NCBI GenBank assembly: GCA_028685445.1
Contig: JAQUDY010000043.1
Span: 1 to 8,648 of the forward strand
DNA from: Bacilli bacterium
GTDB taxonomy: Bacteria > Bacillota_I > Bacilli_A > RF39 > UBA660
Length of the DNA stretch: 8,648 nt
Reading direction: 5' to 3'
Of this stretch, positions 1 through 5,318 are shown piece after piece (positions within the stretch are counted from its first letter, which is position 1; every line of letters starts with the position of its first letter). The position numbers were made by a program, and so were the translations under genes. A model generated the notes under the pieces. That model did not search any database, was not told where the DNA came from, and was given only the letters and a program-made list of their open reading frames with translations.

Positions 1-2
1 TT

Positions 3-1163
3 TTTTTGAATTATTATTTTAAAATTTATCAAACAATATACAATGTCTTTGATAAAACAGAAGTTTATGATCTTTATTATATAGAACCTAAAAATGTATC
101 TATTGAATTTCCCAAGAAAAAAAGAAATTTAATATATATTTACGTCGAATCCCTAGAAAACTCTGAGTTATCAAAAGAGAATGGCGGATATAGAAATGAA
201 TCTATTATTCCAGAAATAGAAGAGCTTGCAATTAATAATTTAAACTTTTCTCATAATGAGAAAATTGGAGGTTTTAATCAAACTCCAGGAACAAGTTATA
301 CTGTAGGTGCTATTATTGGTCAAACAGCAGGGCTACCCTTAATAACTATTAATCCACAAGAAAAAAACAATCAAAATTTATATAATAATCTTTTAAAAAA
401 TGCATACTCATTAGGAGAAATATTAAAAGAAGAAGGATATAAAAACTATTTTATGATGGGGTCAGATAGATATTTTGCTGATAGGGCGGGTTATTTACTT
501 ACCCATGGAAGCTATACTATATTTGATTATGACACAGCTATAATAAAAAAATATATTCCTTATGGTTATGATAATAAATGGTGGGGATTTGAAGATAAAA
601 AATTATATGAATACGCTAAAACTAAATTAAAAAATATATCCAAAAAAGAAGAGACATTTAATTTTACTTTGCTTACAGTTGATACACATCCTCAAGGAGG
701 ATATTTAGATAAAAATTGTAAAACAGATGAATCTTTAACAAAATATGAAAATGTTTTTAAGTGTGGAAGTAATATGCTTGGAGAGTTTATTTCCTGGATT
801 CAAAAACAAAAGTTTTATAAAAACACAACAATAATTATAACAGGAGACCATTTAAATATGTCTAAAGAAGGTATTCATGATAAAATTCCTAAAAATTATA
901 AGCAAAGAGTTTTAAATGTTTTTTTAAATCCTGCTATTAAGACAGATTGTAATAAGAATAGAGAAATGACTTCATTTGATATGTATCCAACAACTTTAGC
1001 GGCCATAGGCGCTAAAATTGATGGAAACAGACTTGGCTTAGGAACTAATTTGTTTTCATGTGAAAAAACAATTAGTGAAGAAATAGGAAAAGATTATTTT
1101 TTAAAAGAGTTAGATAAAAATTCTCCTTATTATAGAAACTGCTTATTACGAGATAAGTGTTAG
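3..1163 (+). CDS. LtaS/OpgB-like phosphoglycerol transferase, 5'-truncated
   Basis: The frame is open to the left window edge, so the TTG at 6 is not a believable start and the N-terminal membrane helices lie outside. What remains (about 385 residues, counted from that TTG) is the extracellular alkaline-phosphatase/sulfatase-fold domain of the LTA synthase and OpgB (phosphoglycerol transferase I) family, which moves glycerol phosphate from phosphatidylglycerol onto a polymer or glycan. Visible signature: IYVESLE (metal-binding Glu48), QTPGTSYT near 92-99 carrying the likely Thr nucleophile (T96), DTHPQ with His228, and TGDH at 279-282 (Asp281/His282 metal ligands). The stretch QTPGT...AGLPL resembles OpgB more than classical LtaS (GKTSD). 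The next gene carries a GtrA domain, so an envelope-polymer role fits. Family assignment is strong; the exact acceptor is unknown. A terminator follows immediately, overlapping the TAG stop. Confidence 0.85.
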   Translation, partial: FLNYYFKIYQTIYNVFDKTEVYDLYYIEPKNVSIEFPKKKRNLIYIYVESLENSELSKENGGYRNESIIPEIEELAINNLNFSHNEKIGGFNQTPGTSYTVGAIIGQTAGLPLITINPQEKNNQNLYNNLLKNAYSLGEILKEEGYKNYFMMGSDRYFADRAGYLLTHGSYTIFDYDTAIIKKYIPYGYDNKWWGFEDKKLYEYAKTKLKNISKKEETFNFTLLTVDTHPQGGYLDKNCKTDESLTKYENVFKCGSNMLGEFISWIQKQKFYKNTTIIITGDHLNMSKEGIHDKIPKNYKQRVLNVFLNPAIKTDCNKNREMTSFDMYPTTLAAIGAKIDGNRLGLGTNLFSCEKTISEEIGKDYFLKELDKNSPYYRNCLLRDKC

Positions 1164-1187
1164 GGCTTTTAAAGAGTCCTTTTTTTT
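1162..1187 (+). terminator. Rho-independent terminator after the phosphoglycerol transferase gene
   Basis: Stem 1162-1168 (AGGGCTT) pairs with 1174-1180 (GAGTCCT) with two G-U pairs around a 5-nt loop, followed by a run of eight T at 1180-1187. The left arm includes the last two bases of the stop codon, so the gene ends right at its terminator. Confidence 0.75.
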
Positions 1188-1216
1188 GGTAAGATATTTA
1201 TAAGGATTTGATGTAA

Positions 1217-2221
1217 ATGAAGTTATATTTATATGACTGGGATGGAACTATTTATGATGGAGATTCATCTGCTGATTTTTTTAAATATTGTTTAAAGAAG
1301 GATAAGAAACTATTTTTTCATTTATTTAAATGTATTATTCCTTTTATTAAATACAAAACTAAGTATATTAATATTACTGAGTTTAAAGAGATAGTGTTTT
1401 CATTTTTAAAAACCATAAATAATGTAGATGAGTATGTTAAAGATTTTTGGAAGTTAAATAAAAATAAGATTAAAAGTTTTTATTTAGAAAATGATCATAG
1501 TAAAGATATCATTATTTCAGCTTCTCCTGAATTTTTACTTAAACCAATATGTAAAGAGTTAAAGGTAAAAGATTTAATCGCATCTGAAGTTAATAAAAAA
1601 ACTGGAAAGTTTAATAAACCTAATTGCAGAGGAGAAGAGAAAGTAATTGTTTTTAGAAAAAAATATCCTAAAGCTGAAATAATGGAAATGTATAGTGATT
1701 CAATGCATGATAAGCCTCTTTTAGATTTAGCTAAAAAAAGCTATATGATTATAGGAAATAAGATATATGATTACGAAACTTATAGACCTAATATTTTAAA
1801 AAGATTTTGGTTATGGGGATGGAGTATTTATCATAAGAATGAGGAATTATGGAATTATCTAATAGTTGGAGGATTAACTACTATTGTTGCAGTTGGCTCA
1901 TATGCTTTTTTTGCTAAAAGTTTAGAATTACATTATATAACCTCAAATATATTATCTTGGATAATTGCTGTTGTATTTGCTTATTTTACTAATAGATTGT
2001 TTGTATTTAAAAGTACTAATAAAGAAAAATTTAAAGAGTTTATAAAATTTAGTGGTTCAAGAATAACAACTTTAGTAATTGAAACAGGACTTTTAATCTT
2101 ATTAATAGATATTGTTTTGTTTGATGAAGTATGGTCAAAAGTCATAGGTCAAATAGTTGTATTAGTTCTTAATTACATAATAAGTAAATTAATTGTTTTT
2201 AAAGAAAAGAAGAAAATATAA
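1217..2221 (+). CDS. HAD-family phosphatase fused to a GtrA-like membrane domain
   Basis: This 334-residue protein has two parts. Residues 1-180 are a HAD hydrolase of the phosphoserine-phosphatase-like (IB) type: motif I DWDGT at 7-11 (nucleophile Asp7, acid Asp9), motif II SAS at 101-103, a likely motif III Lys142, and motif IV SDSMHD at 160-165 (Asp161, Asp165). All catalytic positions are present, so activity is expected. Residues 210-330 are a GtrA-like unit with four membrane helices (about 213-233, 241-262, 282-302, 305-327) and the family feature NRLFVFK at 259-265, repeated in kind as SKLIVFK near the end. GtrA proteins are implicated in moving undecaprenyl-phosphate-linked sugars across the membrane. 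Inference: the cytoplasmic phosphatase acts on a phosphorylated lipid carrier or sugar precursor linked to the membrane part. The substrate is not readable from the sequence. Start: ATG at 1217 with AAGGA at 1202-1206; the ATG at 1211 stops at once. Confidence 0.85.
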   Translation: MKLYLYDWDGTIYDGDSSADFFKYCLKKDKKLFFHLFKCIIPFIKYKTKYINITEFKEIVFSFLKTINNVDEYVKDFWKLNKNKIKSFYLENDHSKDIIISASPEFLLKPICKELKVKDLIASEVNKKTGKFNKPNCRGEEKVIVFRKKYPKAEIMEMYSDSMHDKPLLDLAKKSYMIIGNKIYDYETYRPNILKRFWLWGWSIYHKNEELWNYLIVGGLTTIVAVGSYAFFAKSLELHYITSNILSWIIAVVFAYFTNRLFVFKSTNKEKFKEFIKFSGSRITTLVIETGLLILLIDIVLFDEVWSKVIGQIVVLVLNYIISKLIVFKEKKKI

Positions 2222-2289
2222 AAATATTATTAACGGGTGGAACAGGGGACATAGGAAGCAATTCTAAAGATGAACTGATTGAAAAGTGA
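2218..2289 (+). pseudogene. Remnant of a GalE-type NAD-dependent sugar epimerase N-terminus
   Basis: Reading from ATA at 2218 gives I-K-I-L-L-T-G-G-T-G-D-I-G-S, then an N-S-K-D-E-L-I-E-K tail and a TGA at 2287-2289. This is the first beta strand, the glycine-rich GGTGxIGS NAD-binding loop and the first helix of the UDP-glucose 4-epimerase/extended SDR family, whose members typically begin MKILVTGGTGYIGSHTV and continue with ELIEKG. The expected ATG is ATA, the Tyr of GYIGS is Asp, and the Gly after ELIEK is replaced by a stop; nothing recognisable follows. The ATA overlaps the TAA of the upstream HAD-GtrA gene, so the intact gene was probably coupled to it. The fragment is short (about 23 codons), so ancestry rests on this one motif, but the motif is very characteristic and lies where a start would be expected. 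Confidence 0.65.
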
Positions 2290-2295
2290 TATAAT
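2287..2295 (+). promoter_or_regulatory. Extended -10 promoter for the Fic-antitoxin-like gene
   Basis: TGATATAAT at 2287-2295 is a perfect extended -10 (TGnTATAAT). No good -35 is seen 16-18 bases upstream, which is tolerable for extended -10 promoters. Transcription would begin near 2302, about 30 bases before the ATG at 2332. Confidence 0.5.
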
Positions 2296-2331
2296 AAGCA
2301 TATCCTAAAAGTTGTGAAAGGAGCTAATAAC

Positions 2332-2646
2332 ATGAATGATAATGTTGAATATAAAAAAGTAGAAGAAACCAAAGATAGTTATAAAAAACAATTATATTGG
2401 AATATGGCTATTGGACTTCAACAAGTTGATGGATTAACTCCTTCTAGCTATTTAAAAGAGTTAGTTAGTAAAAATATTAAAGGTGAAATTATAAATTATG
2501 AAGTAGAAGAATCACTGCATACATATTATAAAACACGAGATTTAAGTAATATAAAAATTTTAAAAGATAATACGGTTATATATGCTGATTATAATGAAAT
2601 AATCAAGAACTATTTGTTGAAAATAATTAATCATGAAAGAATTTGA
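2332..2646 (+). CDS. Small protein with Fic-antitoxin (VbhA-like) domain, no toxin partner
   Basis: The 104-residue product starts at ATG 2332, chosen over the in-frame GTG at 2314 because the ribosome site AAAGGAG (2317-2323) lies between them at proper distance from 2332. The core, residues 26-65 (AIGLQQVDGLTPS ... GEI ... EVEE), matches my memory of the helical domain that precedes or accompanies Fic AMP-transferases (VbhA-type antitoxins: xGLxP followed by a GEL/GEI turn). Fic inhibition uses an (S/T)xxxE(G/N) helix; here the aligned stretch is LQQVDG, with Leu in place of Ser/Thr and Asp in place of Glu, so the inhibitory motif is degenerate. Residues 67-104 are unrecognised. No Fic motif (HPFxxGNGR) occurs in the window, and a terminator closes the gene, so it is an orphan. 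It has no signal peptide or membrane helix and is presumably cytoplasmic. Alternatives are the N-terminal relic of a fused Fic protein or an unrelated helical protein. Confidence 0.7.
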   Translation: MNDNVEYKKVEETKDSYKKQLYWNMAIGLQQVDGLTPSSYLKELVSKNIKGEIINYEVEESLHTYYKTRDLSNIKILKDNTVIYADYNEIIKNYLLKIINHERI

Positions 2647-2669
2647 AATATTTTCTCGGAATGAATTAA

Positions 2670-2705
2670 ACGAGCTAGTTCAATTTTTGAAATAGTTCGT
2701 TTTTT
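2670..2705 (+). terminator. Strong Rho-independent terminator after the Fic-antitoxin-like gene
   Basis: Arms 2670-2683 (ACGAGCTAGTTCAA) and 2687-2700 (TTGAAATAGTTCGT) form a 14-position stem with one G-U and one mismatch around a 3-nt loop, followed by six T at 2700-2705. It separates the orphan gene from the DUF5320-DUF134 operon, whose promoter starts right at its end. Confidence 0.85.
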
Positions 2706-2752
2706 GTTGACATATGTCATCGCGCATGATATGTTGTTGTTGACATATGTTA
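2706..2752 (+). promoter_or_regulatory. Promoter with two palindromic operator-like sites
   Basis: A candidate sigma-A promoter has -35 TTGACA at 2707-2712, a 17-base spacer and -10 TATGTT at 2730-2735, placing the start near 2742. A perfect 12-base palindrome TGACATATGTCA (2708-2719) overlaps the -35. A second copy with one change, TGACATATGTTA (2741-2752), sits at the start site. The direct repeat GTTGACATATGT occurs at 2706-2717 and 2739-2750, exactly 33 bases apart, about three helical turns. This geometry suits repression by a dimeric regulator bound on one DNA face. The HTH protein encoded at 2964 is the obvious candidate, by inference only. Confidence 0.6.
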
Positions 2753-2754
2753 TT

Positions 2755-2763
2755 AAGGGAGGT
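2755..2763 (+). promoter_or_regulatory. Ribosome binding site fixing the DUF5320 start
   Basis: AAGGGAGGT lies six bases before ATG 2770 and sets that codon as the start. Any longer reading from TTG 2704 would put this site and the operators inside the coding region. Confidence 0.85.
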
Positions 2764-2769
2764 GTTAAT

Positions 2770-2949
2770 ATGCCAAGAAGAGATGGAACTGGTCCAAGAG
2801 GTGAAGGTCCTTTAACAGGCAGAAACTTTGGTCCTTGTAAATATGAGAATCAATATAACGATCAAAATTTTAATCAAGAAGAATTGGTTAAAAAAGTTGA
2901 TGAATTAAAAGTTCAACTAGATGATATTAAACAAAAATTAGATAAGTAG
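2770..2949 (+). CDS. DUF5320-family small protein
   Basis: The 59-residue product opens with MPRRDGTGPRGEGPLTGR, the hallmark of DUF5320 (MPxxDGTGPxGxGPxTGR). The middle holds a single Cys23. Residues 36-59 are charged with Leu/Val heptad spacing (EELVKKVDELKVQLDDIKQ), predicting a short coiled coil and thus oligomerisation. The role of the family is unknown; its genes usually sit beside DUF134 regulators and NifX/NifB-like iron-molybdenum cofactor proteins, which suggests metal or Fe-S related work. Here the DUF134 gene follows after 14 bases, so the two form an operon, but no cofactor-protein gene is present. There is no signal peptide or membrane helix. The family call is confident; function is not. 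Confidence 0.85.
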   Translation: MPRRDGTGPRGEGPLTGRNFGPCKYENQYNDQNFNQEELVKKVDELKVQLDDIKQKLDK

Positions 2950-2963
2950 TAAAGGAGTCATAT

Positions 2964-3311
2964 ATGAACGAAGCAAGAAAAAAAAGAAGAGTTTGTTCTT
3001 TACCTAGGAATAATAAGTATGGACCATTAGGAATGAGGTCTGGTCAATCTAAAGATTTTATAAATCTAAGTGTTGATGAGTATGAAACCATAAGACTAAT
3101 AGATTATGAAGGTTATGATCAAGAAGAGTGTTCTAAGCAAATGAATGTTGCTAGGACTACTGTTCAGGGAATTTATGCTAGAGCTAGATTAAAAATATCT
3201 AAATCTTTAGTAGAAGGAAAAGTTCTTTTAATTGATGGTGGAAATTATGAATTATGTACAGATTATCCTAGAAGGTGTGGTAGATCATGTATGAAAGACA
3301 GAAGGTTTTAA
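2964..3311 (+). CDS. DUF134 (UPF0251) HTH regulator
   Basis: The 115-residue product is a clear DUF134/UPF0251 member: RRVCSLPRNNKYGPLG at 8-23, LSVDEYETIRLIDYEGYDQEE at 35-55, and NVARTTVQGIYARAR at 61-75. Residues about 51-80 form a sigma-70 region-4-like helix-turn-helix, so DNA binding is expected. Cysteines at 11, 56, 98, 105 and 109, three of them in the C-terminal tail (LCTDYPRRCGRSC), could bind metal or an Fe-S cluster or sense redox; this is inference. ATG 2964 is preceded by AAAGGAG at 2951-2957. It is the second gene of an operon with DUF5320 and plausibly regulates that operon through the palindromes at 2708-2719 and 2741-2752. The length is normal for the family. A hairpin terminator follows the stop. 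Confidence 0.88.
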   Translation: MNEARKKRRVCSLPRNNKYGPLGMRSGQSKDFINLSVDEYETIRLIDYEGYDQEECSKQMNVARTTVQGIYARARLKISKSLVEGKVLLIDGGNYELCTDYPRRCGRSCMKDRRF

Positions 3312-3330
3312 AGGAAAACAAAACACTTCT

Positions 3331-3336
3331 TACAAT
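3331..3336 (+). promoter_or_regulatory. Possible -10 element inside the hairpin for the ABC transporter gene
   Basis: TACAAT matches TATAAT at five of six bases; the -35 at 17 bases (TTAAAG, 3308-3313) is weak. A start near 3343 would make RNA beginning just before the right hairpin arm, leaving the ribosome site free. This is a weak call. Confidence 0.25.
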
Positions 3337-3345
3337 ATTAATAGT

Positions 3346-3353
3346 AAGAGGTG
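3346..3353 (+). promoter_or_regulatory. Ribosome binding site deciding a TTG start
   Basis: AAGAGGTG ends seven bases before TTG 3361. It pairs with 3324-3331 in the terminator stem, so access depends on whether that hairpin forms. Confidence 0.6.
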
Positions 3354-3360
3354 TTTTTGT

Positions 3361-5268
3361 TTGATAAAATTATCTAATATTAGTAAGAATTATAACGGAG
3401 TTAAAGTATTAAAAGATATAAACATAAATTTTAGAGAAAATGAACTTGTTTCAATACTAGGTCCATCTGGTTCTGGTAAAAGTACTCTTTTAAATATTAT
3501 AAGCGCTGTTGAAAAACCAGATGAAGGAAGCTTGTTTTTAGGAGAAACTAATATCTTTAGCTTAAGCTTAAAGAAACAAGATCATTATAGAGGAAATTAT
3601 ATTAACTATATATTTCAAAACTATAACTTAATTAGCTATTTAACAGTTAAAGAAAATCTAAAAATTTCGTCTAATATAAAAAACAATACTTTTAAAAAAG
3701 AAAACATAAATTTAGTTTTAAAAAGATTAGGTATTAAAAGTTTACTAAATAAAAAAGTAAATTCGCTATCTGGTGGAGAGCAGCAAAGAGTAGCTATAGC
3801 TAGAAGCCAGATAGGAGATGTGAAAATAATTTTAGCTGATGAACCAACTGGAGCACTTGATTCTAAAAACAGCATTAAAGTTATGAAATTATTAAAGCAA
3901 ATATCAAAGAAAAAATTGGTAATAGTAGTAACTCATAACGAAAAGTTAGCAAGAGAATATTCAGATCGAATAATAAAATTAAATGATGGAAAAGTTATTA
4001 ATGATTCAAAGTTATTCAAAAAAGAGGTTAATAAGAAATATCCTTTTCGAAAAACTAAATTATCATTATTTAATATACTTAACATATCTTTTAAAAATAT
4101 TAATACTAAAAAAATTCGTACTTATTTAACAACTTTAGCTTTTAGTATCGGATTAATTAGTTTAACTTTAGTACTAGCGATATCAGCTGGTTTTAAAAAA
4201 GAAATAAAAGCTTTTGAAGAAGAATCTTTATTTAATTATCCACTTATAATTAGTAAAGAAAGATTAGATTTACAAAGTGCTTTTGTTAGTGATAAAAACA
4301 ATTACAAAGAAGGATTTATTAACATTGATAATAAATCTTCTATGTTAGTAACTAATGATATTAATAATGAATTACTTGATAAAATTAGATTTTTAGATAA
4401 TAGTTTAATTACGGGCATTTCTTTTTATAAAAATATAAATAGCGAATATAAGGATTATTTATATGTAAACCCTACAAATGATTATTTCGATTTATTATCT
4501 GGATTTTATCCAAAAAATAATAACGAAGTATTATTATTACTAGATCATAACAAATCAATAAGTAAAAGCTTATCTAATATTTTAAATATAAAAGAACAAA
4601 AATATGAGGATGTTATAAATAAAAAAATAGAAATAAATAATAAAATGTTCTTTATTTCTGGAGTAGTTATAAGTAACAATAATTATTTTACTGATTTATT
4701 TGGAATATTATATAATGATAATGCTTTTGACGAAGAAATATTAGAAATCTTTATATATCCAAAAGATTATAAAAGTAAAATAATTATTAAAGGCGAGTTG
4801 AATTCCTATAATGTAATTGATGATTCTTTTACAATAATAAATATGACAAAAAGATTTATTTCTGGGATTAGTTATATATTAGTTGCTTTTAGTATTATCT
4901 CTTTAATAGTATCTATAATTATGATTTCAATTATTACTTATATATCTGTTTTAGAAAGATTTAGAGAAATAGGTATTTTAAAATCAATAGGCGCTACTTC
5001 AAATGATATAAAAAAATTATTTTTAAGTGAAAATATAATAATTGCATTATTTTCATTTATTATTACTATAGAATTTAGTAATGTTATAAGTAATATAATT
5101 AATAAATATGTTAATTCAAAAATAGGAATATCAAGTATAGTATTAATAAATAATAAAATATTATTTTTAATATTACTTTTATCAATATCTTTAACATTAA
5201 TAGCAGGATTAATTCCAGCAGGTATTGCTAGCAGAAAAAAGATTGTAGATGTTTTAAATCTAGAATAA
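3361..5268 (+). CDS. ABC exporter, fused ATPase and MacB/FtsX-type permease
   Basis: The 635-residue protein joins both ABC parts. ATPase, residues 1-220: Walker A GPSGSGKS (34-41), Q-loop Gln86, signature LSGGEQ (136-141), Walker B IILADE (156-161), D-loop ALDS, and switch His192; all are intact and of LolD/MacB type. The permease has one helix at about 254-276, an outer domain at about 280-500 and three helices at about 502-528, 555-580 and 598-622; the LERFREIGILKSIGAT stretch (531-546) is the FtsX/MacB hallmark. Two copies would form a type VII (MacB-like) transporter, which usually works by mechanotransmission or exports peptides or antibiotics rather than importing. The substrate is unknown and no sensor kinase or second permease adjoins it. 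The start is TTG 3361: the family normally begins MIxLxNIxKxY exactly there and no ATG lies close. The permease half is especially rich in Asn, Ile and Lys. Confidence 0.88.
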   Translation: MIKLSNISKNYNGVKVLKDININFRENELVSILGPSGSGKSTLLNIISAVEKPDEGSLFLGETNIFSLSLKKQDHYRGNYINYIFQNYNLISYLTVKENLKISSNIKNNTFKKENINLVLKRLGIKSLLNKKVNSLSGGEQQRVAIARSQIGDVKIILADEPTGALDSKNSIKVMKLLKQISKKKLVIVVTHNEKLAREYSDRIIKLNDGKVINDSKLFKKEVNKKYPFRKTKLSLFNILNISFKNINTKKIRTYLTTLAFSIGLISLTLVLAISAGFKKEIKAFEEESLFNYPLIISKERLDLQSAFVSDKNNYKEGFINIDNKSSMLVTNDINNELLDKIRFLDNSLITGISFYKNINSEYKDYLYVNPTNDYFDLLSGFYPKNNNEVLLLLDHNKSISKSLSNILNIKEQKYEDVINKKIEINNKMFFISGVVISNNNYFTDLFGILYNDNAFDEEILEIFIYPKDYKSKIIIKGELNSYNVIDDSFTIINMTKRFISGISYILVAFSIISLIVSIIMISIITYISVLERFREIGILKSIGATSNDIKKLFLSENIIIALFSFIITIEFSNVISNIINKYVNSKIGISSIVLINNKILFLILLLSISLTLIAGLIPAGIASRKKIVDVLNLE

Positions 5269-5293
5269 ATAAATATGAATTAATTTATTCCTA

Positions 5294-5302
5294 TGTTATA
5301 AT
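5294..5302 (+). promoter_or_regulatory. Extended -10 promoter for the pduL-dus unit
   Basis: TGTTATAAT is a perfect extended -10 with no convincing -35 (TATGAA at 5274-5279 is poor). The start would fall near 5309, giving a leader of only about ten bases that begins with the ribosome site. Confidence 0.5.
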
Positions 5303-5308
5303 TTTTAT

Positions 5309-5313
5309 GGAGG
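5309..5313 (+). promoter_or_regulatory. Ribosome binding site fixing the PduL start
   Basis: GGAGG lies five bases before ATG 5319. It overlaps the earlier in-frame ATG at 5307, which therefore cannot be the used start. Confidence 0.75.
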
Positions 5314-5318
5314 TTGTT

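Larger units (their letters stand above)
3320..3358 (+). terminator. Terminator hairpin that also holds the next gene's RBS
   Basis: Arms 3320-3333 (AAAACACTTCTTAC) and 3344-3357 (GTAAGAGGTGTTTT) pair along all 14 positions with one G-U, around a 10-base AT loop, ending in five T at 3354-3358. It ends the DUF5320-DUF134 operon. The right arm contains the ribosome binding site of the ABC transporter gene (3346-3353), so read-through RNA would have that site masked. Confidence 0.8.

Noticed and set aside
2314..2331. GTG start for the Fic-antitoxin-like gene
   Set aside because: The ribosome site AAAGGAG at 2317-2323 follows this codon and serves ATG 2332.
2644..2646. TGA read as Trp (genetic code 4)
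   Set aside because: Trp is written TGG at many sites including conserved ones, and reading TGA as sense would fuse genes through terminators and operators.
2740..2768. Second TTGACA at 2740 as another promoter
   Set aside because: The matching -10 would fall within the ribosome site and start codon region; it is better explained as the second operator copy.
2704..2769. Longer DUF5320 protein starting at TTG 2704
   Set aside because: This would put the promoter, both palindromes and the AAGGGAGGT site inside coding sequence; the family begins at MPRRDGTGP.
3636..3875. 79-codon open frame on the - strand
   Set aside because: It lies wholly within the ABC ATPase domain, opposite its signature and Walker B coding region, and has no ribosome site or recognisable domain.
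5263..5290. Hairpin GAATAAAT/ATTTATTC after the ABC gene as a terminator
   Set aside because: Eight A/T-dominated pairs with a 12-base loop and no T run; chance is likely in such AT-rich DNA.
5307..5318. ATG 5307 as the PduL start
   Set aside because: It overlaps the GGAGG site that fits ATG 5319, and PduL cores begin right at the later Met.
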